A stretch of DNA of 35,723 bases from Firmicutes bacterium UBA3553 (GCA_002381185.1 DFOA01000024.1:1-35723), one strand, 5' to 3'. Shown: positions 8,256 to 16,110, counted from the stretch's first letter. Notes: a model not told the origin generated them from the sequence alone. A program made the numbers and translations.

Positions 8256-9167
8256 ATGAAACCAACAATTAATCCAAATATTTCAATAATAGGTGTGGCA
8301 ATTGATCTTGGCGCAGGCACTCCCGGCGTAAGCCTCGGCCCATCGGCTATTCGTTATGCAGGAGTAACTGAAAGATTGGAAAAGATAGGTTATGATGTAA
8401 AAGATGAAGGTGATATACTTGCCAATAAGCCTTTAAGTCCTCTGACTGATGGCATAAAGCTGAGATATCTTGACGAGGTTGCGAGAGTGAACACAGAACT
8501 GTGCAATACGGTATCAAAGGTAATGAGAGAAGGAAGATTCCCGCTAGTTCTGGGAGGAGACCACAGTATTGCTATCGGAACAATCGCCGGAGTTTTGCAG
8601 CACAAAAAGAACCTCGGTGTAATTTGGTTTGATGCCCATGGGGACATAAATACGGAAGAAACTTCTCCTACAGGCAATATTCATGGCATGCCTGTAGCAG
8701 TAAGTCTGGGATTTGGTCATGAAAAACTTACTTCCATAGGAGGCTCAAATACAAAATTGCAAGCAGAAAAGCTTGTTTTTATCGGCTGCAGAGATTTGGA
8801 TGCAGGTGAGAGAAAGGCCCTTAAGGAGCTAGGAATAACTGTGTTCACAATGCACGAAATCGACCGATACGGTATGACTGAAGTAATAGAGAGAGCTTTA
8901 AAAGCAGCAGGAAACGGTACTGATGGAATCCATGTAAGCTTTGATTTAGACAGCATGGATCCTTCATATGTGACAGGAACAGGAACCAGAGTACCGGGAG
9001 GACTGACGTACAGAGAAAGCCACTTAGCTCTCGAAATGATTGCATTGTCTGAGAAGCTTGTAAGCGCAGAATTTGTAGAGGTAAACCCGATTATTGACAT
9101 CAGAAATCAAACTGCAGAGACAGCGGTGGCATTGATGGGTTCACTGCTGGGAGAATGGTTAATATAA
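8256..9167 (+). CDS. rocF: arginase
   Basis: Arginase hydrolyses L-arginine to ornithine and urea using a dinuclear manganese centre. The 303-residue protein has all ureohydrolase motifs: GGDHS near residue 100, the DAHGD motif (Asp-x-His-x-Asp) near 129, SFDLDSMDP near 230 for the second pair of aspartates, and the C-terminal EVNP. The loop 'NIHGMPVAVSLG' is typical of arginase rather than agmatinase. AAGGAG lies 6 bases before the ATG. The gene stands alone, without rocD or rocE next to it. In an amino-acid fermenter the ornithine could enter proline or ornithine fermentation, but that is inference. Confidence 0.94.
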   Translation: MKPTINPNISIIGVAIDLGAGTPGVSLGPSAIRYAGVTERLEKIGYDVKDEGDILANKPLSPLTDGIKLRYLDEVARVNTELCNTVSKVMREGRFPLVLGGDHSIAIGTIAGVLQHKKNLGVIWFDAHGDINTEETSPTGNIHGMPVAVSLGFGHEKLTSIGGSNTKLQAEKLVFIGCRDLDAGERKALKELGITVFTMHEIDRYGMTEVIERALKAAGNGTDGIHVSFDLDSMDPSYVTGTGTRVPGGLTYRESHLALEMIALSEKLVSAEFVEVNPIIDIRNQTAETAVALMGSLLGEWLI

Positions 9168-9328
9168 AAATCTGCATCTGTAACGGAAAAAATGTGTGAT
9201 TTATAATGGCAGATAGATGTAAATTATATCAAATCAAAAAATGAATAATTTATCCTTCTTTGAAATATACTTTAGATAGTGCTTAAATATTGTAAAATAA
9301 TTTTACTTGATAAGAAGGAGAATTCGAA

Positions 9329-9553
9329 ATGGACATAACTATTAACAATTTATATTTTAAATATGACGAAAAATCAAACTGTATCAATACTTATGACACC
9401 CTTACCAACAGCCTTGTTTCTTATATCCATATTGGCAATCATGAAGTCATGGACAAGAACTCTTTTGAAAATACGTGCCAAAGATGGTCTGCGGCCCAGG
9501 TTGACAATAACGATGAAATATATCATGGAGTTGAATATAATAGTTGGTTCTGA
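9329..9553 (+). CDS. small protein of unknown function
   Basis: A 74-residue, mildly acidic, soluble protein with one cysteine and several aromatic residues, ending in NSWF. A strong ribosome binding site (AAGGAG, 11 bases before the ATG) and a long, strong terminator downstream argue that it is really expressed. I see no signal peptide, membrane segment or known motif. An overlapping ORF in another frame (9363-9575) lacks such a site and was set aside. Confidence 0.6.
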   Translation: MDITINNLYFKYDEKSNCINTYDTLTNSLVSYIHIGNHEVMDKNSFENTCQRWSAAQVDNNDEIYHGVEYNSWF

Positions 9554-9620
9554 TGTAAATGTAGTTTTATACTAATATAGGCTGCATAAACTGAATTGTC
9601 AGAAAAACTTCATATGACTA

Positions 9621-9661
9621 AAATAAGCTAGGTACTTTAATGTGCCTAGCTTATTTTTCTA
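9621..9661 (+). terminator. strong, nearly symmetric terminator
   Basis: AAATAAGCTAGGTAC (9621-9635) pairs with GTGCCTAGCTTATTT (9642-9656), with one T-G wobble and a TTTAAT loop, giving a 15-bp stem followed by TTTTT. The left arm is A-rich, so it could terminate on either strand. It closes the small-protein gene. Confidence 0.88.
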
Positions 9662-9747
9662 TGCACATTAAAAGTTCTGTAGATTTTTTTATGCTTCTGC
9701 TATATAATAATAACTAATTATTAATCAACTATAAATATTATAAAAGG

Positions 9748-10500
9748 ATGATATGGTTCCCAAAAATGAGTGCATATATAATTAAATCTAAAAAGGATAA
9801 AGTGAATAATCACATCAAAGGCTGCATGATTTGTGGTGAAAAACTTGTATACAGCAAGCAGTCTGAGATGAGACAATGTCATATATGTCACAAAGAGTAT
9901 CAAACAAACAGCACATGTTCAAATGGCCATTATGTGTGTGATTCCTGCCACTCTTTAGAAGCTTATGATTTGTTGTCGTATTTAAAGAACAGCGTTGAGA
10001 AAGACTCTGTAAAGCTGTTGCAGCAGGTTTTGAATCATCCGTCAGTACATATGCATGGACCGGAGCATCATTTCATTGTGCCCTGCGTTCTGTTGACTTC
10101 ATTTAAAAACTGCGGGGGAAATCTTGATTTGGAAGAAAGCCTGAAAGAGGCAATTACGCGTGGCAGAAAGGTCCCTGGAGGCAGCTGCGGCAATTGGGGG
10201 GCATGCGGCGCAGCTATTGGTGCCGGCATATTTGTAAGTATTGTGACAGGCTCCACCCCTCTTAATAAGGAAGCATGGTCAATGCCGAATCTCGCTACAT
10301 CACGCTGCCTTGAAAGAATAGCAAGTATAGGCGGACCAAGATGCTGCAAAAGAACTTCATTTATATCCATAGAAACCGCAGTGGATTTTGCTGATAAATA
10401 TTTAGGTGGCAGGATGGAAATATCTAAAATACAATGCAATCATAGCGGAATAAACAAAGAATGTTTAAAACTTGACTGCCCATATTTTAGATGTGGTTGA
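9748..10500 (+). CDS. DUF5714-domain cysteine-rich protein
   Basis: The 250-residue protein has an N-terminal metal-binding region with CMIC, CHIC, HYVCDSC and a further Cys-Asn-Gly-His, resembling a rubredoxin or zinc-ribbon knuckle pair. A conserved central domain with VPGGSCGNWGACGAAIGAG near residue 145 is followed by GGPRCCKR. It ends in a further cysteine cluster (CNHSG, CLKLDCPYFRC). This is the pattern of DUF5714, a family seen in anaerobic bacteria and methanogens and sometimes linked to radical SAM proteins; its function is not known. The start is ambiguous: the ATG at 9748 touches the AAAAGG motif, and an in-frame ATG at 9766 is the alternative. It is followed by a bidirectional terminator. 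Confidence 0.75.
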   Translation: MIWFPKMSAYIIKSKKDKVNNHIKGCMICGEKLVYSKQSEMRQCHICHKEYQTNSTCSNGHYVCDSCHSLEAYDLLSYLKNSVEKDSVKLLQQVLNHPSVHMHGPEHHFIVPCVLLTSFKNCGGNLDLEESLKEAITRGRKVPGGSCGNWGACGAAIGAGIFVSIVTGSTPLNKEAWSMPNLATSRCLERIASIGGPRCCKRTSFISIETAVDFADKYLGGRMEISKIQCNHSGINKECLKLDCPYFRCG

Positions 10501-10513
10501 CCTACTGTCATAC

Positions 10514-10546
10514 AAAAAACCAGATGGGGCACATCTGGTTTTTTTA
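10514..10546. terminator. bidirectional terminator between converging genes
   Basis: AAAAAACCAGATG (10514-10526) pairs perfectly with CATCTGGTTTTTT (10532-10544) around a GGGCA loop. A and T runs on the two sides allow termination of both the plus-strand DUF5714 gene and the minus-strand RsgA-like gene. Confidence 0.9.
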
Positions 10547-10575
10547 AAATAGGAGGAAGAAAATATATATTCAGT

Positions 10576-11349
10576 CTAACGTATATCTGCAAATTTTTTA
10601 GTTGTGTTTACACTTTCGATTCCAAGTTCTCTCATTTCAGGAGTGTTTATTAATACACCGCCGCCTGAGAGCAGCACAAGGTCATTTTTTAAATTTATAT
10701 CTCCTAATAGTTTGTCGATGATTTTTATTTTGTCGTGTTCCGGACCAATGAATGCGATTGTCTTACCTTCATGAATATAACTTTTAACAGACCTGCATCC
10801 GTCGCCGTCCATACCTGACGTGACTATGACATCCATTCCTTTTGTATGTTCTTTTACTTCATTGAGTATAATGTCTATATTGCTGAATGAATCGCATTCT
10901 GTTAAAACTACAACCTGTTCAGAATTTATTTTGCTTGCTATACTAATATATGCCTGCAGTTTTTCTATGTTAAAATCATTATCCAGTTTCAGACAAATAA
11001 ATATGGTATCTATGTTTGCAGCCACAACATGGTCGAAATTCACATCCCATTCACCCTTGCGAATTAATGCGTTTTTCCTTTTTAAAATTTGCTGAATTGT
11101 TGAATCAGCAGTTTGTTGATTAAATTCGACTACTACAAAGTCACCAACCACAGGATAGTCTGCCGGTGTAGTTGCTTCGTATTTAAATTTTCCGGAAACT
11201 TCAGCTGCCGTTACGCCTAGTTCGGTAATAACCTTGTAATTTTCAGATTCTTTAGAAATAATCCTTCCGATTTTTTGTTTATCAGATAAGGTTGACTCAT
11301 TGTAATACTTCTTAATGAGTCCGTATTTTTTCATATCTAGTTTGCTCAA
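10576..11349 (-). CDS. degenerate, C-terminally shortened RsgA paralogue
   Basis: The 257-residue product aligns by eye along most of the circularly permuted RsgA (YjeQ) GTPase of ribosome small-subunit maturation. The N-terminal OB-fold part is well kept (VSGKFKYEATTPADYPVVGDFV), as is the NIDTIFICLKLDNDFN segment. The GTPase motifs are not: the G4 motif reads TECD instead of TKxD, the P-loop GSSGVGKST region reads GPEHDKIKI, the switch I region with its HTTT sequence is deleted, and DTPG reads NTPE. The protein stops at FADIR, just where the cysteine- and histidine-containing zinc domain should begin (normal length is 300-360). The reading frame is otherwise intact. Translation starts at TTG (11349), with AAGGAG seven bases upstream. 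It cannot be a functional GTPase; it may be a recent remnant or a repurposed pseudo-GTPase. Confidence 0.8.
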   Translation of the reverse strand: MSKLDMKKYGLIKKYYNESTLSDKQKIGRIISKESENYKVITELGVTAAEVSGKFKYEATTPADYPVVGDFVVVEFNQQTADSTIQQILKRKNALIRKGEWDVNFDHVVAANIDTIFICLKLDNDFNIEKLQAYISIASKINSEQVVVLTECDSFSNIDIILNEVKEHTKGMDVIVTSGMDGDGCRSVKSYIHEGKTIAFIGPEHDKIKIIDKLLGDINLKNDLVLLSGGGVLINTPEMRELGIESVNTTKKFADIR

Positions 11350-11482
11350 TTTATTGCTCCTTATTTATGTTATTTTATAAAATATGAGATTCTTTAAAGA
11401 GGCTTATAATGACAATTGGATGACAGCAGAATTTTTATTGGCTCTTAAGTATATAATAAGGAAAATATGATAAAATTATTCA

Positions 11483-11569
11483 TTATTTGTATGCTTCGAC
11501 ACTGATTTGTTTATTGGCGGCCGCCGCTTTCACAAATTGGGTCAAGTCATACGGGATTGCGCGGTAAGT
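11483..11569 (-). pseudogene. possible GC-rich coding remnant
   Basis: The stretch of roughly 290 bases between the RsgA-like gene and the XRE regulator contains a patch far richer in GC than its surroundings, including the 10-bp palindrome GGCGGCCGCC (11516-11525, containing a NotI site). On the minus strand it is open for 28 codons, reading '...AIPYDLTQFVKAAAANK...' and ending in TAA, with a TAG directly upstream. The residue composition looks protein-like, and its codons end in C or G unlike neighbouring genes. No start or ribosome binding site is present. I interpret it as a possible relic of a transferred gene tail; it could also be non-coding. Confidence 0.3.
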
Positions 11570-11581
11570 CTATAAATAATA

Positions 11582-11610
11582 TTGACTATTTTCTTAAATT
11601 AGAGTAATAT
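11582..11610 (+). promoter_or_regulatory. sigma-A promoter of the XRE-cupin regulator
   Basis: TTGACT (11582-11587) and TAATAT (11605-11610), spaced by 17 bases, lie 28 bases before the start codon of the regulator. Confidence 0.7.
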
Positions 11611-11638
11611 TTTCTTACAAATTTTAAAAGAGGATATT

Positions 11639-12187
11639 ATGGATGGAAATAAGGTAAGAAAACTGAGAAAACTTAAATATATGACCATAGAGGAGCTTTC
11701 AGAGAAATCAGGATTTACTGCAAGTTATATTTCCCAGGTTGAAAGAAATTTAATAGAACCATCTTTAACTGCTCTTAATAAAATCTGTCAGGTTTTGAAT
11801 GTTTCCCCATATTACTTTTTAGATGACTTGAACAATGTTATTGTTACCAGAAAGGAAGACAGGCAAAAATTAATTATACCTGAAAAAGACAGTGAACTGG
11901 AATACTTGGTTCCCATAAGCGAGGAGTATAAAGGCAAGGTAAAAATGGGAATTTACAGGTATGTTTTAAATCCGGCGATGTGGGATAATGATAAATTTTC
12001 TATAATAGATTCCGATAAATGTGTAATAATAATAAAAGGAAAGTTAATAGTTAATTTTATTGATTATAATGAAATAATTGAAGAAGGTGACAGTATCTAC
12101 ATATGCTCAAATGTCCCTCACAAATTATTTAATCCGTCAGAAGAAAGAACTGAATTAATTTGTATTATTTCGCCTGCGGCTTATTAA
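11639..12187 (+). CDS. XRE-family regulator with C-terminal cupin domain
   Basis: The 182-residue protein has an N-terminal Cro/CI helix-turn-helix (residues 3-60; TIEELSEKSGFTASYISQVE is the HTH core). A C-terminal double-stranded beta-helix (about 105-180) contains IIEEGDSIYICSNVPHKLFNPS, typical of cupins. Regulators of this architecture bind small ligands such as amino acids, polyamines or sugars in the cupin pocket. The ligand and targets cannot be read from the sequence; the 57-residue gene 31 bases downstream is the obvious co-transcribed neighbour. Its ribosome binding site is AGAGGA. Confidence 0.88.
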   Translation: MDGNKVRKLRKLKYMTIEELSEKSGFTASYISQVERNLIEPSLTALNKICQVLNVSPYYFLDDLNNVIVTRKEDRQKLIIPEKDSELEYLVPISEEYKGKVKMGIYRYVLNPAMWDNDKFSIIDSDKCVIIIKGKLIVNFIDYNEIIEEGDSIYICSNVPHKLFNPSEERTELICIISPAAY

Positions 12188-12218
12188 AAATACTATGAAA
12201 TTAAAGAGGAGGAGAAAC

Positions 12219-12392
12219 ATGGAAAAAAAATTTGAAGAAATCAAAGAAGAATTTATAAATGCAAGTTTAGATGAAAAAATAAAAATATACACTCATGCGC
12301 AGGGGCTTACTGTCGAACAGTTTAAAGAACTGCTGGCATACTTCCCTATTAAGCACCTGGATAAACTTGAGGAAGCAGTGAACGGAATTTAA
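12219..12392 (+). CDS. 57-residue hypothetical protein
   Basis: A short, charged, helical protein of 57 residues containing one cluster LTVEQFKELLAYFP. The ATG at 12219 is preceded at an ideal distance by GAGGAGG, which favours it over an in-frame ATG at 12195. It follows the XRE-cupin regulator by 31 bases and ends before a hairpin terminator, so the two genes probably form a unit. No known family was recognised. Confidence 0.65.
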   Translation: MEKKFEEIKEEFINASLDEKIKIYTHAQGLTVEQFKELLAYFPIKHLDKLEEAVNGI

Positions 12393-12429
12393 ACGTATTA
12401 TTTCTACACACAAGATATTTGCAGGTATA

Positions 12430-12472
12430 AAATCATCTCATTTGGAAATAATTTCTATGAGGTGATTTTTTT
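12430..12472 (+). terminator. terminator hairpin that also contains the next gene's Shine-Dalgarno
   Basis: AAATCATCTCAT (12430-12441) pairs with ATGAGGTGATTT (12457-12468), with one T-G wobble, followed by a T run that ends at the ATG of the next gene. The 3' arm contains GAGGTGAT, an 8-base match to the anti-Shine-Dalgarno sequence, 6 bases before that ATG. The same hairpin therefore looks like a terminator and a translational lock. Confidence 0.8.
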
Positions 12473-13381
12473 ATGGTTGAAAAAAAAACAAGAAAAAGAT
12501 TTATAAAGGAAGCATTGGGAACAAGAAATTATTTCAGCTACAGAACTGATTTGATACTGTATAAAATTATGCTCAGTATTTTAGTTCTGATTGCAATATT
12601 TTTAATTACAGACGATTGGAGTTTTTCTATTTTAATAGGGGCAGAAGTTTTTGTGATTTTTACATTAGTCAACAAATTAAATGTAAAAAGAAAAAAAGAT
12701 GAGGGCGAAGAAAAATTAATAAATAAAATGAAAAGAGAGCATTTCAAGAAAAAAATTGATGAGATAAATCAGGAAGACTTTGAAATGCTGATTGGTTTCT
12801 TGTATGAAAAAAAAGGATGCAGAAATTTTGTTAAAAAAGGAAGACATATGTTTCTTGCTGAAAAAGACGGACTGATTAATTGCATTAAAATATATAAGCT
12901 TTATGATGATATTGAGCTTGAAAAAATAGATGCAAGAAATTTAATTGCTTTTATGCGCCAGAACAACATTAAAATCGGTCATCTAGTTACCACCGGAAAT
13001 TTGAGCGAAGAGGCAAAAGTGCTGATTGATAAATTTAACGATAAATTAGATATTGAAATAGTTGATTTAGATGAATTGTTCAACATTATGGAGGAACATA
13101 ATATACTTCCTGACAACGAATATTTTTACAACAAGATAGGTGACGAAAAAACATTTGAAAAAAAGAAGATTAAAATTAAAAACAATGTTTTTGACAGCAA
13201 AAAAATATTTGTGTACATCTTTTCTGCGGTGTTTTTCTATATAACATCGACAGTCATGCCGGAGAACAATATTACCAGATATATTTCGTACTATTTTATA
13301 TTATTGACTGTTATAAGTGTGTTTTACATGATATGGATTAAATATATTTCCGGTGAAGTGAAAAATGCCAGGTTGTTTTAA
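12473..13381 (+). CDS. membrane protein with Mrr-like central domain
   Basis: The 302-residue protein has two hydrophobic helices at residues about 24-65, a charged cytoplasmic middle, and two more helices at about 244-298. The middle (about 95-210) follows the Mrr_cat (restriction-endonuclease-like) pattern: 'INQEDFEMLIGFLYEKKGC' as the opening helix, later GHLVTTGNLSEEAKVLID and IEIVDLDELF as the typical closing strand-helix segments. The catalytic D-(Q/E)xK signature is not intact; the expected QxK position reads CIKIYK. Such proteins may have kept the fold for binding only. The start codon directly follows a terminator hairpin whose 3' arm holds the ribosome binding site. The function is unknown. 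Confidence 0.6.
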   Translation: MVEKKTRKRFIKEALGTRNYFSYRTDLILYKIMLSILVLIAIFLITDDWSFSILIGAEVFVIFTLVNKLNVKRKKDEGEEKLINKMKREHFKKKIDEINQEDFEMLIGFLYEKKGCRNFVKKGRHMFLAEKDGLINCIKIYKLYDDIELEKIDARNLIAFMRQNNIKIGHLVTTGNLSEEAKVLIDKFNDKLDIEIVDLDELFNIMEEHNILPDNEYFYNKIGDEKTFEKKKIKIKNNVFDSKKIFVYIFSAVFFYITSTVMPENNITRYISYYFILLTVISVFYMIWIKYISGEVKNARLF

Positions 13382-13398
13382 AAAAGTCAAATTGCCCA

Positions 13399-13427
13399 TT
13401 GATAAATTTTCCGATGTATATTATAAT
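13399..13427 (+). promoter_or_regulatory. sigma-A promoter of pduL
   Basis: TTGATA (13399-13404) and TATAAT (13422-13427) are spaced by 17 bases and lie about 33 bases before the pduL start. Confidence 0.82.
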
Positions 13428-13459
13428 TTTTTTGAAATATAAAATATGGAGGAAAATTT

Positions 13460-14038
13460 ATGAATTTTCAATGTACAGTAGGTTTATCAAACAAACATGT
13501 TCACTTAAGCAAGGAACATATAGATATATTATTCGGTGAAGGACATGAATTAACACCTATAAAAGATTTAAGCCAGCCTGGACAGTTCGCATGCGATGAA
13601 AAGGTTGATTTAGTCGGACCAAAAAGAACTATAAAAGGAGTTAGAATTCTTGGACCTGCCAGAAAAGAATCGCAGGTTGAAATTTCTTTTTCTGATGGAT
13701 TCACACTTGGATTAGCAGATGTTCCTGTAAGAGATTCAGGCAAACTTGATGGAACTCCGGGAATTAAGCTGGTTGGACCGTGCGGAGAAGTTGAATTGGA
13801 AAAAGGCGTTATAGCTGCTGCAAGACATATACATATGCATACTTCTGATGCAGAAAAATATGGCTTAAAAGATAAGGATATAGTTAAAGTAAAGGTTGGA
13901 GGACAAAGAGGAGTAATATTTGAAAATGTATTAATCAGAGTACACGACACATATGCTCTTGACATGCATTTGGATGTAGAAGAAGGAAATGCTGCAGGTC
14001 TTGCAAACGGAGACACGGTAGAAGTTATTGTTGAATAA
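13460..14038 (+). CDS. pduL: phosphate acyltransferase PduL
   Basis: PduL interconverts acyl-CoA and acyl phosphate (acetyl or propionyl) and is unrelated to Pta. The 192-residue protein shows the duplicated beta-barrel pattern with metal-binding histidines in SNKHVHLS and AARHIHMH, the GGQRG loop and the C-terminal DMHLDVEEGNAAG motif. There is no microcompartment targeting extension and no microcompartment gene nearby, so it probably acts as the housekeeping phosphotransacetylase. That fits with glycine reductase (encoded at the other end of the window), which produces acetyl phosphate. GGAGG precedes the ATG, a promoter lies directly upstream, and it is monocistronic. Confidence 0.95.
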   Translation: MNFQCTVGLSNKHVHLSKEHIDILFGEGHELTPIKDLSQPGQFACDEKVDLVGPKRTIKGVRILGPARKESQVEISFSDGFTLGLADVPVRDSGKLDGTPGIKLVGPCGEVELEKGVIAAARHIHMHTSDAEKYGLKDKDIVKVKVGGQRGVIFENVLIRVHDTYALDMHLDVEEGNAAGLANGDTVEVIVE

Positions 14039-14066
14039 TTTGTGCTGAAATATATGGAATAATATG

Positions 14067-14096
14067 AACAGGAGTGAATGCTCCTGTTATTTTATG
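14067..14096 (+). terminator. hairpin terminator after pduL
   Basis: AACAGGAG (14067-14074) pairs with CTCCTGTT (14081-14088) around a six-base loop and is followed by ATTTTA. The T tract is short, so efficiency is uncertain. Confidence 0.7.
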
Positions 14097-14126
14097 TCTG
14101 CATATTATAATAAGCATACTTTTGTA

Positions 14127-14156
14127 TTGTTTTAACAGGTGAATAAATGGTATAAT
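14127..14156 (+). promoter_or_regulatory. promoter of the ygiQ-family gene
   Basis: TATAAT at 14151-14156 is preceded by a TG extension (TGGTATAAT), with a possible -35 TTGTTT at 14127-14132 at 18-base spacing. Confidence 0.6.
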
Positions 14157-14213
14157 AAATTTATGAAAATTAATTAATACTTAATGTTTTACTGTTAGAA
14201 TACGGAGGAAAAA

Positions 14214-16007
14214 ATGGATTTTTTGCCAATCAGCATAGATGATATGAAGAAAAGGGGATGGGAACAATGTGATTTTGTATTTGTTACCGGGGATGCATAT
14301 GTGGACCATTCTTCTTTTGCTGCCGCAGTCTTATCGAGACTTTTAGAGAGGTTTGGATATAAAGTCGGTATAATAGCACAACCGGACTGGAAAGACATAA
14401 ATTCTTTCAAAAAATTAGGAGAGCCGAGGCTTGGGTTTTTGGTAAATTCAGGTAATATTGATTCCATGGTGAACCACTATACAACATTCAGAAAAAAAAG
14501 AAACACAGATGCTTATTCTCCGGGAGGAAAGCCCGACTTAAGACCTGACAGGGCAGTTACGGTGTATTCTAACCGCATAAGAGAAGCATACAGGAATGTG
14601 CCCATAATAATCGGAGGAATTGAAGCAAGCTTGAGGCGTTTAAGCCATTACGATTATTGGAGCGACAGCGTCAAGAGATCTGTATTGTTGGATTCCGGTG
14701 CAGATTTGCTGGTTTACGGCATGGGAGAAAAATCAATGATTGAAATTGCCGAAGCTTTGGAGTCCGGAATACCTGTAAGCGAGATAACATTTATCAATGG
14801 CACAGTATATAAAACGAAAGATAAACAACGTCCCTACGACCCCATATTTTTACCCACATATGATGAAGTGGTTTCTTCAAAGCATAAATACGGTGAAAGT
14901 TTTAAAATTCAATATGAAAACACAGATTCAAAAACAGGCAGGACATTGGTTGAACAGTACGGCACAGTATATGTAGTGCAGAATCCTCCAATGGACACTC
15001 TGACAATGCAGGAATTGGACGACGTATACGATTTGAATTATATGATGGATTATCACCCCATATATAAAAATTCAGGAGGAATACCTGCCTTAAATGAAAT
15101 AAAATTCAGCATCACAAGTGTAAGAGGCTGCTTTGGGGGCTGCAATTTCTGCGCCTTAAATTTTCATCAGGGAAGAGTCGTACAGGGAAGAAGCCACGAG
15201 TCAATATTAAAAGAAGTTGATAAAATGAAAAACGATAAGGAATTTAAAGGCTATATTCATGATGTGGGCGGACCCACAGCGAATTTCAGAATCAAGGCAT
15301 GCAAGAAGCAGGAAAAGTACGGGGTATGCAAGGACAGAGAATGCCTTACACCTGTTAAATGCAAAAACCTTCAAGTTGACCACCGAGATTATATAGAGCT
15401 TTTGAGAAAAATAAGAAAAGTGGATGGCATAAAAAAAGTTTTTGTGCGCTCTGGCATAAGATATGATTATGCAATATATGATAGTAATGATGAATTTATA
15501 AAAGAGATATGCAAATATCATGTGAGCGGTCAGTTAAGAACTGCACCTGAGCATGTATCAGAATCAGTCTTAAGGCTTATGGGTAAGCCTTCAATTTCGA
15601 CCTACAATCAGTTTGTAAATAAATTTTATGATGTGAGCAAGAAAATAAATAAAGAGCAATATATTGTTCCTTATTTCATATCGTCACATCCGGGTTCGCG
15701 TCTTAAGGATGCTGTAGAGCTTGCAGAATATATTCGTGACATGGGTCACATACCTGAGCAGGTTCAGGATTTTTATCCAACACCGGGAACACTTTCTACC
15801 TGCATGTATTATACCGGATTCAATCCTTTAACAGGTGATGAAGTATATGTTCCCAAGGATAGGGAAGAAAGAAGAATGCAAAGAGCTTTGCTTCAATACA
15901 ACAAAAGAGAAAATTACAATACGGTTTTAAGGGCATTGGAAAAAGAGAACAGATACGATTTAATCGGATATGGTCCGAAATGTTTAGTAAAACCAAGAAA
16001 AAATTAA
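14214..16007 (+). CDS. ygiQ: YgiQ-family radical SAM protein
   Basis: The 597-residue protein belongs to the YgiQ family of radical SAM enzymes (UPF0313), whose substrate is unknown. The N-terminal region MDFLPISIDDMKKRGWEQ and the 'DAYVDHSSF' stretch are family hallmarks. The radical SAM cluster motif is CFGGCNFC (Cys-x3-Cys-x2-Cys) at about residue 306, inside SVRGCFGGCNFCALNFHQG. A second cysteine group follows about 65-80 residues later (CKKQEKYGVCKDREC). The C-terminal 'QVQDFYPTPGTLSTCMYYTG' is also characteristic. It is shorter than E. coli YgiQ (739), as usual for clostridial members. It stands alone with its own promoter. Confidence 0.92.
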   Translation: MDFLPISIDDMKKRGWEQCDFVFVTGDAYVDHSSFAAAVLSRLLERFGYKVGIIAQPDWKDINSFKKLGEPRLGFLVNSGNIDSMVNHYTTFRKKRNTDAYSPGGKPDLRPDRAVTVYSNRIREAYRNVPIIIGGIEASLRRLSHYDYWSDSVKRSVLLDSGADLLVYGMGEKSMIEIAEALESGIPVSEITFINGTVYKTKDKQRPYDPIFLPTYDEVVSSKHKYGESFKIQYENTDSKTGRTLVEQYGTVYVVQNPPMDTLTMQELDDVYDLNYMMDYHPIYKNSGGIPALNEIKFSITSVRGCFGGCNFCALNFHQGRVVQGRSHESILKEVDKMKNDKEFKGYIHDVGGPTANFRIKACKKQEKYGVCKDRECLTPVKCKNLQVDHRDYIELLRKIRKVDGIKKVFVRSGIRYDYAIYDSNDEFIKEICKYHVSGQLRTAPEHVSESVLRLMGKPSISTYNQFVNKFYDVSKKINKEQYIVPYFISSHPGSRLKDAVELAEYIRDMGHIPEQVQDFYPTPGTLSTCMYYTGFNPLTGDEVYVPKDREERRMQRALLQYNKRENYNTVLRALEKENRYDLIGYGPKCLVKPRKN

Positions 16008-16041
16008 GTTTTTATGAGTTAAAATTAAGTGTATTTTAATA

Positions 16042-16079
16042 ATTAACTTATTGCAAAATCTTTCACAGTAAGTTAATAT
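16042..16079 (+). promoter_or_regulatory. promoter with overlapping inverted repeat upstream of capA
   Basis: TTGCAA (16051-16056) and TAATAT (16074-16079) with 17-base spacing form a plausible sigma-A promoter. The perfect inverted repeat ATTAACTTA (16042-16050) / TAAGTTAAT (16069-16077) brackets the -35 element and overlaps the -10, so it may be an operator. The region is AT-rich, so confidence is moderate. Confidence 0.5.
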
Positions 16080-16110
16080 AAAATATGAAATATAATTTAA
16101 GAGGTATTAA

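Noticed and set aside
9168..9328. Structured RNA or terminator after arginase
   Set aside because: Only weak ATCTGC/GCAGAT pairing over a 30-base loop and no T run; nothing firm can be supported.
9363..9575. 70-codon frame overlapping the small protein at 9329
   Set aside because: It has no ribosome binding site, while the 9329 frame has AAGGAG at suitable distance.
13501..14016. 171-codon minus-strand frame opposite pduL
   Set aside because: The plus strand encodes a clear PduL with intact metal-binding motifs; the antisense frame is Ser/Pro-rich and has no start signal.
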